From NCBI GenBank assembly GCA_002007465.1, contig LNAC01000038.1, positions 4,769,286-4,833,285 of the forward strand: a DNA stretch of 64,000 nucleotides, in the 5' to 3' direction. Position numbers and translations under genes: made by a program. The notes beneath the pieces are model-generated. The model was not told where the DNA came from. It made no database searches and saw only the letters and a list, made by a program, of their open reading frames with translations. Of the stretch, positions 11,641 to 24,747 are shown piece by piece (position 1 is the stretch's first letter; each line of letters begins with the position of its first letter). This stretch comes from Ailurus styani. Lineage: Eukaryota; Chordata; Mammalia; Carnivora; Ailuridae.

Positions 11641-12020
11641 AAGAAGAGGCACAGAGAACTCACTATCTTTTTGCCTTCATGAACAGACACTCTGAGGAAA
11701 GGCCATGTGAGAACATAGTGAGAAAACAATTACCTGCAAGGCAGGAAGAGAGAGTTTCAACAGAAACTAAATCTGCTGGACCTTGATTTGGGACCTTTAG
11801 CCTCCAGAATGGTGAGAAAATAAATTTCTTTTGTGTAAACCAACAGTCTATGCTATTTTGTTATGTCAGCCCAAGCAGATTAATGTAAAGTATTAATTCT
11901 ATAGAACTTGATTTAAAAATAAAATCCAAATAATACTCAGTATATATTAAATATATTTTTGGTGAAGTTAAAGTATATTTAAAATAAAAGTGCCATGGAA
12001 TTGTCAAAAATACTTGAAAT

Positions 12021-12181
12021 AGGGTCACGTGGGTGGCTCAGTACATTAAGCATCTGACTCTTGGTTTTGGCTCAGGTCATGATCTCCAGGTTGTAAGATC
12101 AAGCCCTGGGTAGGGCTCTGTGCTGGGTGTGGAGCCTGTTGAGAATCTCTCTCTCCCTCCCCTTCTGCCCTCCACTCAGAA
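12021..12181 (+). mobile_element. CAN SINE in L1
   Basis: 'GGGTCACGTGGGTGGCTCAG' through a CT-rich end. TSD AAAAATACTTGAAAT / AAAAATACTTTAAAT at 12006-12020 and 12182-12196 (one mismatch). Confidence 0.93.
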
Positions 12182-12633
12182 AAAAATACTTTAAATAAAA
12201 TCAAGATTGGTGCACTTACTTGATTTCAAAACCTACTTCAAATCTGCAGTAAGCAAGATAACAGCATAATGGCATAATAGTAGACAAGTAGATCAATGAA
12301 TAAAATAATCATTCATAATTAGACTATACTGACAGGGTCAACTGATTTTTGATTATGGCATGACAGGATTTCAATGAGAACAGGAAAATGTTTTCACAAA
12401 TTGTGCTAGAACAACTGATTCCCTGTATGGAAGAACAATAGCAGCAGAAACAACAACGAAATCTCTCTTCACATACTACACTATACACAAAAATGTGTGT
12501 AAATCTAAATAGAAAATACAAAACTATAAAATTTCCAGAAGCAAATATAGGAGAAGAAAAGCCTCATGACATTACAATAAACAAAAATTTGTTAGACAAG
12601 TCTCAGTAAACACTATAAAAGGAAAAAAAGAAT

Positions 12634-12658
12634 ACACACACACACACACACACACACA
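12634..12658. repeat. (AC)n microsatellite
   Basis: About 12 AC units in L1 DNA. Confidence 0.95.
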
Positions 12659-13188
12659 TAATGGACTTTATTAAAATTAACAGCTTTTATTCAACATAAA
12701 GAAAATGAAAAATGAAAGAACCAACCAAAGATAGGAAAAAAATTATTCACAGTAACTATATATCTGATAAAGAATTTATATACAAAATATATAAAATCTC
12801 CTATGACTCAATTATAGAAGTCTCCAAACCCAATAAAATATTAGGCAAAACTCAAATAGACACTGCATAAAGTTATATCTACAAATGGTCATTAGCCATT
12901 TTATTAAATTATAGTAAGGATACTCAATGCCATTAGTCATCAGGGAAATGCAAATAAAACCTCATTGTGACACCACTATGCACTCTATGGAATGGCTCAA
13001 TTTTTAAGACACTAACCACCAATATCATTCAAGATGATGAACAACCAACCAGGAGCTCTCATATGTTAGCAGTAAGAGTATCAAATGGTACATATAACTA
13101 CTTTGGAAAAGTAGAATTTCCTCATTAAGTTTACTATGTACCTAGCTCATGATCCAGAAATTTCACTTCTATGCGTCTATGCATTTAC

Positions 13189-13238
13189 AGAAAGAAAGAA
13201 AGCAGAAAAGAAAGAAAGAAAGAGAAAAAGAGAAAATA
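13189..13238. repeat. GAAA-rich simple repeat
   Basis: Imperfect (GAAA)n purine run inside the L1 3' part. Confidence 0.85.
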
Positions 13239-13799
13239 TATGTACACAAAAGGTCCCAAATATCCATTAACAGGAAACTAGATAAACAAATTGTGGCATA
13301 CTAATCCAACAAAACACCACTCGCCAATACCTAGGAATGATCCACTGATAAATACGACAGCACACAAAATCCTCAAAAAATATTCTGAGAAAAAGAAACC
13401 ACACATAAAAGAGTATCTGGTATAAATTCATTTATAAAATTCTAAGTGAGGAGATTCTAATCTCTGTTGAAAGAAATGAGGACAGAGGTTGCCTATTGGG
13501 CAGCAACAAGGGGTTGACTGAGAAGGAACACAGAAACTTCCTAGGGTGATTAAACTGTTTTATGCTTCATGTGATGACAGAGGCATATGCATTTTTCAAA
13601 ACACATTAGACTACACCTAAGATCAGTTGTTTTGTTATAGGTAAATTATAGTACAAAAATTAAAAATTGCTTTTCTTGAAGAGATTTGAGAAAGTTTAAA
13701 TATGCCAACAAATAGTATATCCCCTTTCTCTCACTCTGCGTATATTTTTTCTTTGTTTTTTATTTTATCGGGTATGTTAATATAGAATTATAGAATGTA

Positions 13800-13925
13800 A
13801 TGGTGTTTCAAATTTGGCCTCACCCAAATACTCAGTTTTTAGTGATAGTCAAACCAGAAACCCAAGGGAGTAAATGTTTGCCCATAATCATAAACAGAAT
13901 TAGAGGCAGAGCATGGTATTGAGCA
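13800..13925 (-). mobile_element. Probable MIR fragment
   Basis: 'AGTAAATGTTTGCCCATAAT', 'AGAATTAGAGGCAGAGC' and 'GAGCACAAGTGCTGTGATCT' follow the reverse MIR order. Diverged. Confidence 0.45.
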
Positions 13926-14159
13926 CAAGTGCTGTGATCTACTCTCCAGAAAAAATATCTACAAGACTGTTTGCCTTAACTATGTATTTTTAGTTTTAGA
14001 TTTAGGTATAAGGAACTTCAAACATTTTTTATGTTGACTTGTTATAAAAAGAAATAAATATAGAGTAGGAATCAAAGGGAAAACATTAATGTATTGAACA
14101 TATAACCTCCATAAAGGAATAATGAGTATAGAGAATATAATTCACATTTTAAAAAACCA

Positions 14160-14420
14160 TTTAAAATGAAATAATTTTAAATAAACATCTCAATTAAAAA
14201 ATGAAAAAAGCAGTTGATAGACATTTCTCAAAAAAAGATATGTGGATGGCCAATAAGCACATGAAAAGATGTTCACTATCACTTGTCTTGAGAGATATAC
14301 AAATCAAAACCATAATGAGATCCCATTAGGATGTCTATTAAAAAACAGAAAGTAAAATAAAGTTGGGCAAAGATGTGGAGAAATTGTAACACTTTTGCAT
14401 TGCTGGTGGGCATGTATAAA
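14160..14420 (+). mobile_element. L1 ORF2 3' fragment
   Basis: 'GACATTTCTCAAAAAAAGAT', 'GGCCAATAAGCACATGAAAA', 'GATGTTCACTATCACTTG', 'GCATTGCTGGTGGGCATGT': the common L1 ORF2 C-terminal segment. Confidence 0.8.
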
Positions 14421-15139
14421 ACAAATAATTTTAGGAATTTTATTAGCATACTAATTTTAATATACATGATGTGTAATGCTTTATATATATATGCTAAAAG
14501 AAATGCAATAAATCCATTCCTCTGAAGATTCATTAAATTTTTCAAAATAATTTCTATTGTCAAAAACATAGGTTTTCCTTCGAACCATGAAGGTCATATC
14601 TAAAGTAATTTGTGCAAATTTATATTTAAAATGACTCTATACTTTTTCCTAGTTTATTTGATGTTTTTATAAAATTTTGGTAGGCTTAGTAAATTTATTT
14701 CAAATATATACTGGTTTTTTTTTTCCAAATCTTTATTCTACATTGGGAAAATACTGTAATCTATGTGTGTGCTTTCCTTGAGATATTTTTCTGAAAATGT
14801 TCCAATTTTCTATTACATTGGGGATCTGTTATTTTCTTAGAGATATTAATTTGTAGAAACATCCACAGATGATCTTAATAGTGATAAAATATTTCTATTC
14901 CATTTTGTTTTAACTGAAAATGGGTGAAGGTTTAAGGACATGGCCATTTTCATTCCATGAAAGAAGATTCTGACAGGATATTTAAGCTCCAGGCATGGAT
15001 GAGGTGAGCTGAAGCTGTAAGGCCTACATCACTGACAAACTCTCTTCGTTCAATTCTAATTCTACACCTCCTTTCATAGGTGTTTATGCCAAGGAACTTG
15101 CTAACACATATTCTAAAAGGCTACATCATGCAACACTAA
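14421..15139. other. Unassigned AT-rich stretch
   Basis: Nothing I can name beyond homopolymer runs. Confidence 0.5.
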
Positions 15140-15285
15140 AAATACATACTATTTGGTACTTGTGATGAGAACTGGGTGTCATACGTAAATAAAGAATTAC
15201 CAAATTCTACTCCTGAAACCAATATTACACTATATGTTAACTAACTAGAATTTATATAAAAACTTGGAACAAACAAACAAAGCTA
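15140..15285 (+). mobile_element. 5'-truncated carnivore L1 3' tail
   Basis: 'GATGAGAACTGGGTGTCATA', 'TTCTACTCCTGAAACCAATA', 'TACACTATATGTTAACTAAC', then (AAAC)n. No clear TSD. Confidence 0.8.
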
Positions 15286-18059
15286 TAGAATTATCTGGAC
15301 CTGAAAACAAAACAAAACAAAACACACTACTTGCTTGTTATCCACTCCTGCAAAAATTTATGGTAGTAAAATGCTCTCTGCATTTCTATCTCATCAGTGT
15401 TCAAGATTTAAAACTCTCTTCTAGAGAAATCTAGAAAATTCTGTTCATAATAACATTTGTGCTTCATATTTTTTGACTTAATTTGCTCTGGAACCATTTA
15501 ATTTTTTAAACCAATTTTATAAGCTTATTTTGTGAATCCTTTGAAATCACTTTAGTTTTTCCAAAGATATTATGACCTGGGTAAGCTTACAGTCACATGA
15601 GATGAAAAGTGTGTTAACAGCTGCTGGTGTGAAGTCTTCCTGGCTTATTACCTATTTTAATAAAGATTTGTTCCTAATGGCTTTTTCCAAAACATGATAT
15701 GAAGAAAGAAAAGAAAGAGTGTTCATTAACTCATTCCTTCTTTTAGACACTGTTATTCAGAATGGAATTTTGTATCAGTTAAAATCCAATTAAAGAGTTT
15801 TTATAGAGAACCAATCCTCTCTCAATTTATGTGGCATCCACCATAATCAGCATCTTTGGTAGTCAGTTGTGGTGTTATATACAGGGTAAATATGTTAATA
15901 ATTTATATGCTTCAGGGCATTTTAATAGTGAGATTCATGAGGAGACTTGAAGATTACAGAGACAAAGGGAAAGATTTTAAGAAGTTAGAAAAAAACCCAA
16001 GATGTAAGAAATACTAAGAACAGCTTCAATTAAACTAAAAGAATAAACAGACAAACTAAGAAGAGATTTATTAATGCTAAAAGCTGCAGGGATCAGCAGA
16101 AAGAAAATGCCTCAGAGAAAGGACTAAGTGAGGAATTATATGACAGGAAAATAAATTAATTTAAGTCAGAGGTCAGGAAAGTATTATCATTCAGATTTGA
16201 GTCAAGATCAGTATAAGAACAATAAAACAATTAAGAGAGTCCATGAGAATTAAAGATACTGGTTAGAGTAAAGTTTCAGGAAGGCAAGAAGGGGGAGAGA
16301 TTACTGAGTATTTACAATATGCTAGAAAACATACTTAACATATTCCATAAATTATTACATTCAGTTCCAGTGACATCTTCCTGGGGGGGGGGCGGGGAGT
16401 GCTGCCAGACAGTGGTGAATTGGCAAATCTTCAACAACCAGCTCTCCAGTGGCAGGAGGCCTGATTTGTGTAGTGTCTACCAATTTCTGTTGTGTAAATG
16501 CCACATTATACTTAATTTAAAACTACCACCGTGGCATCAACTGACATATAAACATCCTGAAAAATTAACAGTGGGCTCTTGCAAGTAGGCATGAACTGGT
16601 TCTACCACACCGCTGCTGCTATGTCTAGTTTAAAAACAAAGACACTAAAACAAATAATAAATCCAGGAAAAGGTAGACTCAAATTTATATAGACTTTTCT
16701 GGTTCAAAAATTCATAATATTTTTACTAAACCAGACATAAGGAAAAAAAACAACAACAAAAACCAAAAATCTTGTTGTCTGCATGACTATAGGAAGTCAA
16801 TACACTTCCGGAGCTCTGGCTGGGCCAGAAGCTAAAATCAGTTTGGAACTTAAAATGACCTAAGGGGCAGAGCTAGAGAAATGAAGTCAGTCTTTCTCTG
16901 AACATCTAGAATGGTGCTTTTGAAACTTGCCTTACAGCTTCACTTAAAAAATAACAATACATAGAGACATTTCCCTCTTCCTAATCTTCAAAACACCTAG
17001 AGGAATTTAGGAGCTCTAGATGGAAAAACACCCTCCCCATCTTTGAAGAAACCAAGTGATATGCCAAGGCTAGCCAAACGCAGTGAATTGTAAGTGTCAG
17101 GAGAAAAAACACCAAGAGAGAATGACTGGAGCTGAGGAGCTAAAGAAACACTGGTAGAATTCAATTTGATAAATTATTTGACATTACATGACAAGAAAAA
17201 AAGGAATGGTTATGTGGTTGATGGCAAGAGTAAAGAAGCTGTTTTGACACATGCATGGCAGGGTAAAATGAATCAAACAGAAGAGTCATAATTGCAGGAA
17301 GTTATGTTAATATGAGTCTGAAAGATAAGAGAAATCTACATTTTGAACAGTCCCCGAGCCACCAACTTGAATGGCCCCAAAGAAGTAAAATCTAGCAAGT
17401 ATACAAAAATTGTGCCTCTTATTCATACTACATTCATGTCTAACTCACATCATATACACATAATCAGAGAATTCCTTGCACTCTTGCCTCTGATTCATTT
17501 ATTTCATATCAATAACTGGACCAGAAAAAAACATTTTATTTAGTAATGAATTAAAAGGGACCAGCTCTGAATCTATTTAATTATACTAGAATAAGAAAAA
17601 AAGGAACAAGAAAAAGGACCAAAAGATATATACAAAAAAAAGGTCATCAAAAAATTATGATGAAACAAGCATGAAATTTTTTTACAGTATAACATAATTT
17701 ATATGGAATTACAAAATACCATACAGGAACTAACCAATATAGTGTTTTTTTAAGCCACATAAAAATGATAAGCATAACATGCATGATAACAGGCATGAAT
17801 TGTTAAAAATTATAGCAAGAAAATGTGCTTCTCTATTAAAGAAGTCCAAATCATTGACACGAGAGTTGATAGAAGATATTCCAATAACACAGAAGAGGGT
17901 TAAAATATAAACAGAATTTAGGAAAAAAAAGAGAAAAATAAAATAAAAAAAAAGGAATATAATAGTGGAAGCAACAAAAGAGACAACAGAACTTTCTATA
18001 AGCAGTACACGAAAGAGAAGCCCAGACAAAGAGAAACAGCAAAATGAATTAGAAAGATT
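15286..18059. other. Unassigned, mostly AT-rich stretch
   Basis: No gene recognised. A G-run with one C lies at about 16382-16398. The block 16420-16620 ('TTCAACAACCAGCTCTCC', 'GTGTAAATGCCACATTATAC') looks like an old interspersed repeat I cannot name. 17600-18050 is A-rich and may be eroded L1. Confidence 0.4.
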
Positions 18060-19036
18060 AGATGGACACATTCAATAAAGGAATGATATCCAAAATATAC
18101 AAAGAGTTCTGAAAACTCAACAGTAAAAAAACAAACAACCTAAATAAAAATGTGCAACTGACCTTAAAAGATACTTTACCAAAGAAGATATACAGATGGC
18201 AAATAAGCCTATGAAAGCATTTTCTACATTATATGTAATCAGGGAAATGCAAATTAAAACAGCAAAGAGATACCACCACACATCTACCAGAGTGGCCAAA
18301 ATCCACAACACTCAATTTTGTTGAGGATGTGAAACAATAGGAACTCTCACACATGCTGGTGGGAATGCAAAATATTATAGCCATTTTCGAAGACAATTTG
18401 GTGGTTCCTTACAACAGATTCTTATATGATGAACCAGAAATTGTTTTCCTTGGTATTTACCCAAAGGATTGAAAACTTCTGTCCACCCAGAACACAGATG
18501 TTTACGGCAGCTTTATTTATAATTGCCAAAACTTAGAATCAACCACGATGTCCTTTCATAGATGAATGGATTAAAAAAAACTGTGGTACACTCAGGCAAA
18601 TATCATTCAGTGCTAAAAAGAAATGAACTATAAAGCTATGAAAAGACATAGTGAAACATGTGAAAATGTCTATTATGAAATAAAAGAAGCCAATCTGAAA
18701 AAAACTATATATCATGTTATTCCAAATAGATAGCATTTTGGAAAAGGTAAAAAGTATGGCAAAAAGATCATTGGTTACCAGTGTTAGGGGATATGGAGAG
18801 ATGAACAGGTGGAGCACCAGGAATTTTTAGGGCAGTCACATAGTCCCCATGTAAAATAAAAAGAGTAAAGTATAAAGTAAACTATGAATTTAGGATTATT
18901 ATAATATGTTGACACAGGTTCATCAATTGTAACAAAAATACCATTCTGATAATGGGTCAGTTGTGCGTGTGTCTATGAGAAATATCTGTACTTCTCAATT
19001 TTGCTTTGAATCTAAAATTACTCTTAAAAATAAATT
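18060..19036 (+). mobile_element. L1M ORF2 end and 3' UTR
   Basis: 'CAGGGAAATGCAAATTAAAA', 'CACACATGCTGGTGGGAATG', 'GCAGCTTTATTTATAATTGC', 'GTTGACACAGGTTCATCAAT' and a terminal 'CTCTTAAAAATAAATT'. Order and end fit an old L1M (ME/MC-like) 3' end. Confidence 0.8.
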
Positions 19037-19059
19037 AAAATATGAAAGGGATTAAATAA

Positions 19060-19600
19060 CAAGAATAACTTTGTAGGGGAGATGCCATTTTAATTCAATC
19101 ATCACAGTTATCACCAGTAACGGGACACACTGAAATCTTGTACCACCTGAGAGGATGCAATGAAAGCAGCATCACTTCTGTGATCTCCTGCCAAAGATGC
19201 ATAACCTAAATCTAATCAGGAGATAATATCAGACAAACCCAAGCTGAAGGACATTTTACAAAGTAACTGGTCTATATTCTTCAAAGGTGTCAAGGTAATG
19301 AGGTCAAGATTGAACGCTATGTCAGAAGACAGAAGGAAACCAAAAAAGCACAGCTGAATGCAATGTAGAATGGTGGGCTGCATCATTTCATTGTAAAGGC
19401 TGTTACTGGGACAAGTGGCAAAATCTGAATGGGAGCTGAGGTAGATGTCTATAATGAAGTAGGGTTAATGACAAACAACCATTCAAATAAGGAACCTGTG
19501 TAAGAGAATGTTTTTGTTTGAAGAAAAGAACTGCTAAATATTTTGAATGTGGAATAAAAAGATTTTCAGAGGAAAAAAAAAGAACAAAAGAATTTTCCAT
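19060..19600 (+). mobile_element. L1M-type 3' UTR segment
   Basis: 'AGACAAACCCAAGCTGAAGG', 'ACATTTTACAAAGTAACTGG', 'TTCTTCAAAGGTGTCAAGG', 'TGGGACAAGTGGCAAAATCT' and 'TGTAAGAGAATGTTTTTG' occur in the order of the long 3' UTR of old L1M elements. Confidence 0.65.
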
Positions 19601-20079
19601 GGAGAAAACAAATCATGGATAACAAAACAAATACATTAACTCCATAAAAATAATCAAATTAATCAGTATGTAGGAATACATACTCAATGGCTAAATACAA
19701 CATATACTGGTAAAAGTTGAGAAATTGCTTGGAAAAACTTATGTTGAAACAACTTAAAATGCTGGAAAGACTATAAACCATAGCTCAGTGCAGGTAATAA
19801 AGACAAGATATAGCAACAAAATCTGTTGGAAAGTACGAACCTAGACCAGTGAGTAAAAACAGATCACAAAGCTGCTTTTTCTGTGAGAAGATGTTTACAT
19901 ATGAAAACTCACCTTTCAGTTTTGTGGCCTGCCTTGGGTAACAGGCACACAATTCAAGACCAAAGATATAGATTCAACATGCAAAAATTAAACCACTATG
20001 AACAGCTGCTGATGCTATGGAACTGGAAAGAAATTTACCTTAAATGAAGCTCTAGGAATAAAGGAAAGTCAATGAATAA
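19601..20079. other. Unassigned stretch
   Basis: AT-rich. 'CTTTTTCTGTGAGAAGATGT' and flanks were not recognised. Possibly old L1 5' sequence. Confidence 0.4.
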
Positions 20080-21330
20080 ATAATAAAGGTGAAGATAAAA
20101 CAACTGCCCATGAGAAACTTTGACTACAGGCTGGTCCTCACCAATATTCTGAGCCAGATTAAAAATGTGCAAGTAAACCAGAGAACTCTGAGATAAAAAC
20201 TTGAAAGCAGTCAGACAAAAAAAATTGAGCTATCTTCAAAGGGGAGGCAGACTGTCAGCTGATTTCTCAATAGCAACAATTAATGCAGGAGACAGAAAAA
20301 CACTACCTGAGGTGGTTGCCATTCTCAAATTCTATACCCACAAAAATTGACTTGTTATCACAAGGCCAGAAGAGCATCACCAGATAAACAAAGCTGAAGA
20401 TATCATCACCACTGTATGTATTAATAAATATTAGGGCAACTGATTCCTAAATGAATGCCTGAGATCTAAGGAGAAACCATAGAGAGAATGCAAAATACAT
20501 AAACCTAAAGCAAATAAGGAACATAAAAGACAATGATAAAAAAAGACAATGATAGTATATTCATGTATAGTATAGTTTTATATTTTTTCATGTCCTATAA
20601 ATTTATAGCAAATTTTAGAAAGGTTTTTTTTAAAGCTTTGACAAAAATAAAGCAATTCTATAGTGACAGGACAGTTGTAATTTTACTCAGTGATTATTAA
20701 GAAGACACTACATGTTTTGAGCTTGTGTAGACATTTTTATGGTCCCATACTATCACGCAAAAAAAGGTCTTTCTGTATTATTGTCCTAAAGAAAGCACAA
20801 ACACAGGGTCAATGCACATTTTGTGTGTATGTTAAGGAGCAGATAATAAATATTTTCAAACTTGAATACCACATACAGTCTCTACATCATATTCTTCTCC
20901 TTTTTTTAAAATCCCAGCCTTGAAAACAGTACAAATTATGTTTATTTAGGTCAAGAGCTAAAAGCCTGCCATCTGGAATTAGGCCACCAGCCATAGTTTA
21001 CTGACTTCCATGAGAAGATAACAAAATGAAGAGTGAGAGCTAATAATCCAAAACAAAATGTAATAATATAGGATTATTAAAAAATTAATTTCTTCAAGAG
21101 GAAGCATAAAAAGAGAAAAACAGCAACAAAATAGACAGTACAAATAGAAAACAAATAGCAGGATGATAGACTCAAGCCTAAACATCAATAATCATATTAA
21201 ATGTAAATTATCTGAATACCTCCATATAGAATTTAGAAATGAAATTCATCACTTTGAACTTCTGCTGAGAAAGTCTCTCCACAGCATGAAGAATGACTAT
21301 AAAAAAGGAGACTATTTTCAACTGAATTTT
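20080..21330 (+). mobile_element. Old L1M ORF1 to ORF2 junction region, broken
   Basis: 'GATAAAAACTTGAAAGCAGT', 'CTGATTTCTCAATAGCAACA' and 'AAATTCTATACCCACAAAAA' lead to the start of an ORF2-like part ('AATAATCATATTAAATGTAA' at about 21187). No intact frame. The middle (20570-20940) is not clearly L1. Confidence 0.5.
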
Positions 21331-21539
21331 CAATACTTATTCAAACTGATCTGAGATAAAAATGTAAACTTGGCTTTCAGTATATCCTGCATCCTCAGTC
21401 TGAAATTTTAGAGCAGTCTATTGCTCATCTTTCCAAGAATTAATTAAAGGTATTTTGTCTAAAAATTAACAAACTTTTGACTCTATTTCTCTTCCTTTAA
21501 AATATTTTGTGTGGTGTCAAACGTAAGTTTTAGGAAGGT

Positions 21540-21655
21540 CAGAACTACATCTGACTTTGTCATGTTACATCCTTAGCTTCTAACATGTTGCAGGTGCTCA
21601 AGGAAATATGCATTTATTAAATGACTGAATAAATTGTTTTGAATGAGCAGACATA
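21540..21655 (+). mobile_element. L2 LINE 3' end fragment
   Basis: 'CATCCTTAGCTTCTAACATG', 'GCAGGTGCTCAAGGAAATAT' and 'AAATGACTGAATAAATTG' match the L2 3' end order. Confidence 0.5.
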
Positions 21656-21949
21656 GATATTCACTTAATTGTAAATAGTGCATGCATTCTATTTCATATC
21701 ATTATTTCTCACAATGGAAATAGTGTTTCCCAGCCACATTTCCACGTGGTTGCACAGTCTACGTATTTGTTAAGACTTGTTCAAGCTCTACATTGTGTTA
21801 AGACATGTTAATCACTTAGTCATTATACTGTCGTTGGGAGTTTGGATAGGTTTCCATCTGTTGTTTTATATATAGTATTTCTGTAAAGATTTTTATTTTT
21901 TATTTTTTGGAATCAACTTATAGATTGCCCATTCATCCAGGCCGTGATA

Positions 21950-22425
21950 TGATGCTGAGAATGATACTTGACCTCTGTGGTCTTCAGAATCTCCAAAGCC
22001 CATAATCAGAGTCTACTCTTGAGAAAAATATCAGGATCACCCAACTGACAGACAGTCTACAAAACATCTGATTAGTACACATCAAAAATGTCAAAGTTAT
22101 CAAATCAAAAGTAACATGAGAAATTTCCACAAGTCCAGAGGAGCCCAAGAATACATGAAAACCAAATGCAATAGGGTCTCCTATTAGGATCCTGGAAAAG
22201 AAAATGGTCATTAGGAAAGATATAATGAAATCTTAATGAAGTATGGAGTGTAGTTAATAATAATGTATACATATTATTCGTTACTTGTGACAAATGTACT
22301 GTAGTAATTTAAAATCTTAGAGGAATCTGGGTGTGCAGTTAATAGAAACTCTCTACACTTTTGCAACTCCTTTGTAAAACGAAAATAATTTTTAAATAAA
22401 ACAATATATTTTTAAAAGTCTTTTC
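21950..22425 (+). mobile_element. L1M 3' UTR and end
   Basis: 'GGATCACCCAACTGACAGAC', 'AAACCAAATGCAATAGGGTC', 'AGGATCCTGGAAAAGAAAAT', 'TGTGACAAATGTACTGTAGT' and 'TTTTGCAACTCCTTTGTAAA'. Old L1M 3' end. Confidence 0.7.
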
Positions 22426-23149
22426 GGGATTCCTTTCTGCATTATCTTGTTTCTTCCAAAAATATTTAATAGGTGGCAAAAATGCAATTTACAGAAACTA
22501 AGGAAAGAGAACCTGAGTATCCTTATGAGGGTTAAGGAAAATAAAAGTCCAGGTTTCTTTACAATAAAACTACTTATCATAGGGTATTTTTAATGAATTC
22601 TAGCTAACATTCATAAAAGCAATAATTCAATCACACACAAATTTTTTAAGGTAATGGAAAAAGTGGTAATATTTCCTATCTCATTTTATGTGATTATCAT
22701 AACTTTGATATCTAAATATGGTAGGAATAGATCCAAAGAAATTTCACAGGGTGATATCTGGGATAAAAAGACATGATTTATACAAGTAGAATTTTAAACA
22801 AAATAAGAACAAATGAAATACAATAATGGAGAGCTATTATGTCATTACCGAATGTAAAGTTTTTCAAATCTACAAACTTAGTTCAAATAGGAAAAATCAT
22901 TTAAATTAATCCCTCAGATGAACATATTAATGGGAAAATAAACAACTCAATAGATATATAAATATATTTGATAGCATTTCATATCCATTTATGACTTAAA
23001 AACAAAACATACTAGGACAAAAAAGCAATCTTCAGCATAATAAAAATATTTTGAAAAACAACCCTTAAAAACTTCACAATTAATAGTAAAATGTTGAACT
23101 CTACAAGCCATGAACAAAATAAAGATGCTCCCTCTCATATCATTTATTC
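22426..23149. other. Unassigned AT-rich stretch
   Basis: Nothing recognised. Confidence 0.5.
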
Positions 23150-24074
23150 AATATATCATCAGAGGTTTCTTCAGTGCAGAGAGACAAAAGACAAGTTCCT
23201 TTTTTTTTTCTTGATCCCACTAACATTCTCTCCTGCTGGATCCTGCTGCATACATTGCTCCTCTATCGAAAAACTCTAAAGTTGCTGGCATGTACTTACT
23301 CCAATTTCTCTCTCTTCATTCCTTTTTAAGTCCACTGAAATAAGAATTCGGAATGACCATATCATCAAAACCATAACACAAGTTCACCTATAATTTCCAA
23401 AGTTAGTATTCAATTCAAAACTCTCAACATACTTGATATTCCAGCAGCTTTTGACATAGTTAATACATACTCTCCTCCAAACGTTCTCTTCACCTGTATT
23501 CTAAGACCCCCCAGGCTCTTAGTGTTCCTTGCAGTTTACGGAATATTCATCCTCCATTGCATTGTTGGTTTTTCTTCTCTCCCCGCATATCCTCATCAAC
23601 CTCACATGTATCTCAGAGTGGGTTTGCCCCTGAAAACAGCCCTATGTTCTCTTTTCTCATTACACTCACTTTCTTGATATCATGGAGTCCCATGCTTTTA
23701 AATATCACTTACATACTGATGACTCCTAAGATGTTCTAGCTTGAAACTCTCCCCTGAACTTATATAAACTCCCCAAACTCCATTTGTTTTAATACATCTA
23801 AAGATAATCTTTAGTTCTTAGTCCTACTGCTCTGTTACTTTAAGTAAAAAAGCAAATCCATCTTTCCAGTTGCTTGGGCCAAATTTTTTGAGTCATACAC
23901 AACAATCTCTAACGCTCCATGTATAACACTGCAGAAATGTCTCTTGTATCAACTTTAAAGCCAGAAGCCAGAATGATATTTTTAAAATGTAATTCATGTG
24001 ATGCCAGTCTTCTGCTAAAAATTGTATAAGATCTTCCCATTTCACTCAGAATAAAAATCAGAATACCTAAAAGG

Positions 24075-24543
24075 TCCCGTCCACACACAGTTCCCTATTG
24101 CTGCTGCAACGAATTCCCTCAACCTCAGTAGCTCAAAACAACACAGATTAGTTCTCCTATAGATCTGGAAATCAGAAGTTTAAAATCAAGGTGTTGGCAG
24201 GGCTCCGTTCTTACTGGAGGCTTCAGGTACTGCCTCACAGTTCCCAGATTCTGGAGGCTTTTTGCACTCCTTGGCTTGCACCACTTCTTGCATGTTCAAA
24301 GCTCATCACCCTAACCTCAAGTTCCACTGCTACACCTTTTTTTCTGACTCTGACCCTCTTGCCTCTTTCCATGTGATTACATTGGAATCACCTGAATAAA
24401 GCAGGCTACTCTCCCAATTTCAATGTCCTTTATTTAATTATAGCTTCATAGTCTTGTTTTGCTATTAAAAATAACATATTCACAAATTCTGACAATTAAG
24501 ATGTGGATATCTTTGGGAGCCATTGTTCTGTCTACTATCCTGT
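24075..24543 (-). mobile_element. MLT1-like MaLR LTR inserted in L2
   Basis: Reverse-orientation marks: 'CTATTGCTGCTGCAACGAAT', 'GTAGCTCAAAACAACACAGA', 'CTGGAAATCAGAAGTTTAAA', 'CCATGTGATTACATTGGAAT' and 'GAGCCATTGTTCTGTCTAC'. Both sides continue the L2. Confidence 0.8.
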
Positions 24544-24705
24544 ACAAGATCTGGGCATCTCATTACCTCTCAGTCTTCCCTTTCCACCATCTGTTTCTTG
24601 ATTCTTTTGTTCCACACTCACTTCCTTGCTCTTCCTTGAATATTCACAAGGAACCTCCTGATTGGAGTGTTTGCAATAACTATTTCTTCTTCATGCAAAA
24701 AAAAT

Positions 24706-24747
24706 TATATATATATATATGTATATATATATACACACACACACATA
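24706..24747. repeat. (TA)n/(CA)n compound microsatellite
   Basis: TATATA... followed by GTATATATATA and then (CA)n, within the L2. Confidence 0.93.

Larger units (their letters stand above)
11062..11885 (+). mobile_element. MST-like MaLR LTR carrying two SINEs
   Basis: 'GGACTGAATGTTTATGTCCA', 'AAGCCCTAATTCCCAGTTTG', then after the SINEs 'AGGCCATGTGAGAACATAGT', 'CTGCTGGACCTTGATTTGGG', 'GTGAGAAAATAAATTTCTTT' and 'TTTTGTTATGTCAGCCCAAG'. These are ERVL-MaLR (MST/THE1 type) hallmarks. Solo LTR; no internal region seen. Confidence 0.85.
10730..13668 (+). mobile_element. Second old L1 fragment: ORF2 to 3' end, interrupted
   Basis: It restarts in the same ORF2 segment already present near 9955-10100 ('AGAAAATCCTAAGCAATC', 'TTTTCTGCATACTAGCAAAA'), so it is a different copy. 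It resumes after the LTR with ORF2 C-terminal DNA ('CAACTGATTTTTGATTATGG', 'AACAGCTTTTATTCAACATA', 'GGGAAATGCAAATAAAACCT') and finishes with a typical 3' end ('TGTTATAGGTAAATTATAGT'). Frames are destroyed. Confidence 0.75.

Noticed and set aside
11508..11729. Reverse frames over SINEs (also at 31642, 39389, 39898, 45915, 53153) with similar RLPAEQGARCGPRSQD-like peptide
   Set aside because: All are the same CAN SINE translated in one frame, not a gene family.
17730..18071. 113-codon reverse Phe/Leu-rich frame
   Set aside because: Complement of A-rich DNA; hydrophobic bias comes from poly-T codons.
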